From an uncultured Bacteroidales bacterium (lineage in GTDB: Bacteria > Bacteroidota > Bacteroidia > Bacteroidales > UBA932): 64,000 nt of DNA. The stretch is from assembly GCA_934667175.1 (NCBI GenBank), contig CAKULN010000002.1, forward strand, positions 62,001-126,000, given 5' to 3'. The translations under genes and the position numbers were made by a program. Positions 61,301 to 64,000 of the stretch are shown here, piece after piece (position 1 is the first letter of the stretch; the number at the start of each line of letters is the position of its first letter). The notes under the pieces were generated by a model that worked only from the letters and a program-made list of their open reading frames with translations, did not search any database and was not told the origin of the DNA.

Positions 61301-61575
61301 TGAGCGATCGTTACATTGAGGACGGAAGCTATATCCGCCTTAAGAACATCACTCTCGGCTACACCTTCCCTAAGGCGATGCTGAAGAAGGTGAAGATTGA
61401 CAACGTGCGCGCCTACGTGAACATCCAGAACCTCTACACCTTGACCAAGTACACGGGCTATGACCCTGAGGTCGGAGCCAGCACCCAGGATTCCACAGGT
61501 CTGACATTCGGAGTGGACAACGGACGTTATCCTTCCCCTACGACCTACTCCTTTGGACTGAACATCACATTCTAA
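58354..61575 (+). CDS. SusC/RagA family TonB-dependent transporter (second PUL)
   Basis: This 1073-residue outer-membrane protein has a signal peptide (MKSKLLTCLLVLFLGSSLTA), a carboxypeptidase-regulatory-like domain (KTVTGTVKDQSGLGVIGASI), the plug (YLDEVVVVGYGTMKKSDLSG; PLYVIDGVIVQGGG; KDASATAIYGAQGANGVVLI) and a barrel ending in SFGLNITF. The start at 58354 was chosen over an in-frame ATG at 58204, which lies inside the GH5 gene and gives no signal peptide. It should import manno-oligosaccharides if the locus assignment is right. Confidence 0.95.
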   Translation: MKSKLLTCLLVLFLGSSLTALAQTKTVTGTVKDQSGLGVIGASIQEKGTKNGAITDLDGNYSITVKDNAVLVFTSIGYAAQEIPVSGKTKIDVVMAEDTQYLDEVVVVGYGTMKKSDLSGASVSMKESDLKGSVITNLDQSLQGRAAGVSAVQTSGAPGSSSSIRVRGQATVNSAAEPLYVIDGVIVQGGGNSGGDFGLGSLGNGKISTISPLATINPADIVSMEILKDASATAIYGAQGANGVVLITTKRGKAGEAKFTYDGMVAVNRQTSRIDMMNLREYAEYYNDMVSIGELTANSYYTDPSILGKGTNWQDEIFRTAIQHQHQISAQGGTEKVQYYISGSYMDQEGTLIGSDFNRYSVRANIDAQLKSWFKLGLNATFANTNDNIKLADGTEGVIFYSLSTLPDIPVYDIDGNYSTTVREGYTSANPVALAMLDEYLLGRQKLTGNLYAELTPVKHFVFRSELGFDVSASNATTYKPMVDLGGWTRKSNSMSWQKNNSKFWQLKNYLTYSNTFGRHSVTAMLGQECWESSWNYLSGTNTGLPSDDIHNIKLATDDATLNSGFGSSAMASFFTRETYNYDDRYLFTYTFRYDGSSNFGPDNRWAGFHSFAGSWRFSNEKFLQGMKEALRMSNGKIRVGWGQTGNANIGAGAWESGMSKLPSALGDSQRPSIIPNTGIHWEKQVQTNIGLDLGFFEGSVNLTVDLYKKKSSDMLMSLTLPAYMGTHGNLSSALAAPKGNYGTIENKGLEITLDTHPINHKDFGWDSNFQISFNRNKLVSLDGTANAQLVGYGQWSDIVSVTEVGQSLYNFYGYKVAGVYTSLEDIQNSPKPEKYPTDGVFNRNTTVWVGDLKFEDINNDGVINEKDKTNIGSPLPKFTFGWTNTFRYKNVDLSVFINGSYGNKILNYNMMGQGFNGLVHMNSAWTNQHTSIKDRAQLTAIDPQKTYAGGNWYDDITNVTVANPGTKTPRPSISDPNDNDRLSDRYIEDGSYIRLKNITLGYTFPKAMLKKVKIDNVRAYVNIQNLYTLTKYTGYDPEVGASTQDSTGLTFGVDNGRYPSPTTYSFGLNITF

Positions 61576-61592
61576 TTATGGAGGAAAAGACA

Positions 61593-63356
61593 ATGAAAAA
61601 TATAGTTAAAGCATTTGCGGTCGGCATTCTGGCTCTTGGCGCTGTTTCCTGCGACGACTTCCTAAACCGTCCGTCAGAGGACAGCTACACAACCGAGCAG
61701 TACTACAAGAATGATGAGCAGTGCGAGCAGGGTGTGAACTACCTTTACAACTCTCCGTGGTACGACATCATCCGCTTCTACACCTACGGAACAGAGACAA
61801 TGTGCGGCAATGTCTATCAGGGACAAAGTGCCTACAAGACCCTTACAGTGAACGGCACTGATGGTGATCTTAAGAACATGTCCTACTCGCTGTGGGCGGT
61901 GAACGCTCATTGCAACACAGTAATTAACAACATCCTCCGTTCCGAGGGACCGTCACAGGCGAAGAAGAACCAGAGCATCGGTGAGGCTCTCTCATGGAAG
62001 GCCATGGCTTATTTCTTCCTCGTCAGGACATTCGGTGACGTTCCGATCATCCACGACAACACCGAGTCCATCAAGGCCGGAAACTACAATGACATAGAGA
62101 AGGTCCAGAAGGCTGATGTCTATGAATATATCATAATGACTCTGGAAAAGGCCATGGAACTTCTTCCGAAGAATGCCTACAAAGGAGTCTATAACCGCAT
62201 CGACTACTATGCCGCTGAGGCTCTCCTCTCAAAGGTCTATCTGACCAAGGCTGGTGTGAGCGGTTCCCTGAATCAAGAGGATCTGGCCAAGGCACGGGAT
62301 TACGCCAAGGATGTCATTGAGCATTCCGGCAGGTCCCTTACCCCGGTATATTCAGACGTGTTCCGTCTCTCACCTAAGGTCTTCCAGCAGACCGGAGAGT
62401 GCTTGTTCTCTTGGCTTTGGACAAGTACATCCGGCATCTGGACTGCCCAGAACTCAATCCAGAGCGATGTCGGAATGGGTGGTTTTGACGAGTTCGGTGA
62501 CTGCTGGGGTGACTGGATAGGTCCTTCCGTGGATCTTCAGGACGCTTTCGGAGTGTCTGCTGATGAGGATCCGGAAGTCAGAAAGGCTAATGACAAGGAT
62601 GACCGCCGTGCAGCCACGATGATGATGTTCGGTGACCAGTACGACTATTTCTGGACAGACCTCGGAGGATTCGACTTCTACCGTTTCTACTACGATCCTA
62701 GCTATTCTCCAAACAGTACGAGCGGCAGCTTCCAGTGTGGAAGCGGTGCCAATTACTGCAAGCATCTGTACGGGAATGGTGCTGACCATAAGGCAGCTCT
62801 CGGAGTAAGTGCCGGTAACATGACCTACCAACTTCCGACCCACATCCTGAGGCTCAGCGACATCTACCTTGTCTATGCGGAGGCCTGCCTGCTTACAGGT
62901 GACGCCGGTTCGGCTCTTGAGTATGTCAACCAGGTCCGCGAACGTGCCCATGCGGAGCCGCTTAAGTCTGTCACTTTCGAAGACATCTGGAAGGAGCGCC
63001 GTCTTGAGCTTGCCCTCGAGGGCGACCGCTGGTACGATTTCGTACGTCGTTCCTACTATGATGTGGACAGCTGCATCTCCGAGCTGCTTGCCCAGAGAAG
63101 GTCGGCGTGGGACGGTCTTGCCAAGGCCTACGGCAACTATGTCCTTGATGCCACCGGTGAATATGCCGGTCCTGGCGCCAACGCTTGGGACAATTCCGGG
63201 ATCAAGTACAAGGGTGACGAGGAACTCGTCGATGTGAAGGCTTCCATGTTCACCATGCCGTTCCCTTCCGAGGACGTCGTGCTTAACCCGAACATGGGTT
63301 CTGACGTGGCCGGAGTCCATGTTGACGTCCGTGAGACTTATAAGTATGACTTTTAA
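61593..63356 (+). CDS. SusD/RagB family lipoprotein (second PUL)
   Basis: This 587-residue lipoprotein (GALAVSC-type signal, Cys followed by DDFLNRPSEDSY) has the SusD helices AKKNQSIGEALSWKAMAYFF and FLVRTFGDVPIIHDN, and the late block VNQVRERAHAEPLK, then FEDIWKERRLELALEGDRWYDFVRR. I prefer the ATG at 61593: GGAGGAAAA stands about ten bases before it, and it gives a normal lipoprotein signal; an ATG at 61578 lies just before that ribosome-binding-like sequence. It is the partner of the SusC at 58354. Confidence 0.93.
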   Translation: MKNIVKAFAVGILALGAVSCDDFLNRPSEDSYTTEQYYKNDEQCEQGVNYLYNSPWYDIIRFYTYGTETMCGNVYQGQSAYKTLTVNGTDGDLKNMSYSLWAVNAHCNTVINNILRSEGPSQAKKNQSIGEALSWKAMAYFFLVRTFGDVPIIHDNTESIKAGNYNDIEKVQKADVYEYIIMTLEKAMELLPKNAYKGVYNRIDYYAAEALLSKVYLTKAGVSGSLNQEDLAKARDYAKDVIEHSGRSLTPVYSDVFRLSPKVFQQTGECLFSWLWTSTSGIWTAQNSIQSDVGMGGFDEFGDCWGDWIGPSVDLQDAFGVSADEDPEVRKANDKDDRRAATMMMFGDQYDYFWTDLGGFDFYRFYYDPSYSPNSTSGSFQCGSGANYCKHLYGNGADHKAALGVSAGNMTYQLPTHILRLSDIYLVYAEACLLTGDAGSALEYVNQVRERAHAEPLKSVTFEDIWKERRLELALEGDRWYDFVRRSYYDVDSCISELLAQRRSAWDGLAKAYGNYVLDATGEYAGPGANAWDNSGIKYKGDEELVDVKASMFTMPFPSEDVVLNPNMGSDVAGVHVDVRETYKYDF

Positions 63357-63370
63357 TCGTTAAGGAAATC

Positions 63371-64000
63371 ATGAAATCAATCATAAGATATTTTGTCGCC
63401 GCTCTCTGTGTGGCCGGCCTTTTCTCCTGCGACAGGGCTGACTACCCGGATCGTTTCAGACAGGCTGACGGCAAGCCGACCGTTCATTTCGTAAGGCCTG
63501 CGGATCAGGATGTGGCCATCACATCGGCAAGCCTTGAGCAGATCCTCTGCATCGTGGGCGAGAACCTCAAGAGTGTCCATGACATCTATTTCAATGACCA
63601 ACCGGCCATTCTGAACACCAGCTACATGACTGACAATACTCTTGTCGTGGCCGTTCCTAAGAATCTGCCTGTTGTCACGACTGACAAGATGTACCTTATC
63701 ACCAAGGACAGCACCGTGGTGGACTATGACTTCAAGGTGCTTCCTCCGTCGCCTGTCATCAGGTCCATGTCCAACGAATGGGCTGCTCCTGGTACTGTGG
63801 CTTCAATCTACGGTGACTACTTCATCGAGCCGGTTGAGGTTGAGTTCCCTAACGGAAAGGTGACCGATTTCAAGAAGATCTCTAAGACGGAGCTCCAGTT
63901 CGTGATCCCTACGACCGCGGTTGAGGGTAAGATCAAGGTGACAACCGCTTCGGGCGTATCTTCATCATCATTCCACTACCGCGACACCAGAGGAATCATC
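63371..64000 (+). CDS. IPT/TIG-domain surface glycan-binding lipoprotein (3' end cut by window)
   Basis: The first 210 codons are present. A lipoprotein signal (VAGLFSCDRADYPD) is followed by two IPT/TIG-type immunoglobulin-like domains: about 35-120 (QILCIVGENLKSVHDIYFND) and about 125-205 (PVIRSMSNEWAAPGTVASIY; GKIKVTTASGVSSSSFHYRD). In PULs of this layout such a protein follows susD, lifts a C-terminal glycan-binding domain away from the membrane and binds the polysaccharide. The C-terminal binding domain lies outside the window. It starts 14 bases after the susD stop. Confidence 0.85.
   Translation, partial: MKSIIRYFVAALCVAGLFSCDRADYPDRFRQADGKPTVHFVRPADQDVAITSASLEQILCIVGENLKSVHDIYFNDQPAILNTSYMTDNTLVVAVPKNLPVVTTDKMYLITKDSTVVDYDFKVLPPSPVIRSMSNEWAAPGTVASIYGDYFIEPVEVEFPNGKVTDFKKISKTELQFVIPTTAVEGKIKVTTASGVSSSSFHYRDTRGII

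Noticed and set aside
1..64000. tRNA or rRNA genes
   Set aside because: No cloverleaf with the conserved T-arm GTTCRA context and no rRNA-like core sequence was found by eye in the intergenic regions; a covariance search would settle it.

Overview
The window is bacterial chromosome from a member of the Bacteroidales (Bacteroidota). The signs are two polysaccharide-utilization loci (PULs) with SusC/SusD pairs, many lipoproteins with acidic residues just after the lipobox cysteine, and promoters of the Bacteroidota form TTTG/TTTC-N18..20-TAnnTTTG. Base composition is near half GC in genes, with AT-rich promoter regions. I cannot name genus or species from the sequence alone. No rRNA, tRNA or CRISPR array was seen.

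Layout. 1-4429 is an accessory stretch: a truncated AAA+ ATPase, a HigB/HigA toxin-antitoxin pair, an Rpn/PD-(D/E)XK nuclease gene, and about 1.3 kb without a recognisable gene that is packed with hairpins and inverted repeats. 4430-36273 is one very large minus-strand PUL of 18 tightly spaced genes: SusC, SusD, three surface lipoproteins, a phosphodiester glycosidase, three DUF4855 proteins, GH31, a GDPD-like protein, GH2, GH97, an AGE-family epimerase, a FAD oxidoreductase, GH127, a DUF4434 protein and a sugar MFS transporter. Divergent from it, 36574-41426 carries a ROK-family regulator, a GH20 hexosaminidase and a DUF5009/HGSNAT-type membrane acyltransferase. 41844-47100 holds a DUF4143-type ATPase, guaA and a hipBA module with a clear operator. 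47101-54621 holds an SGNH hydrolase and a complete histidine-utilization operon (ftcD-hutU-hutH-hutI). 54887-64000 is a second PUL, very likely for beta-mannan: a cellobiose/mannobiose 2-epimerase, an AraC regulator, a GH5 mannanase-like lipoprotein, SusC, SusD and a truncated IPT/TIG glycan-binding lipoprotein.

How the genes work together. In each PUL, surface lipoproteins and SusCD should bind and import oligosaccharides, periplasmic glycosidases trim them, and the MFS transporter and epimerase feed sugars into the cytoplasm. The large PUL is unusual: it pairs a NAGPA-type phosphodiester glycosidase and a GDPD-like protein with amino-sugar functions (GH20, AGE epimerase, NagC-like ROK regulator, HGSNAT-type transferase) and three copies of the uncharacterised DUF4855 family. 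This suggests a phosphodiester-containing glycan as target. That is inference.

A family of REP-like hairpins (loop core GAGCCTGTCGA, arms that covary) is spread through intergenic regions and is also inserted in frame, in four different reading frames, inside three protein genes.
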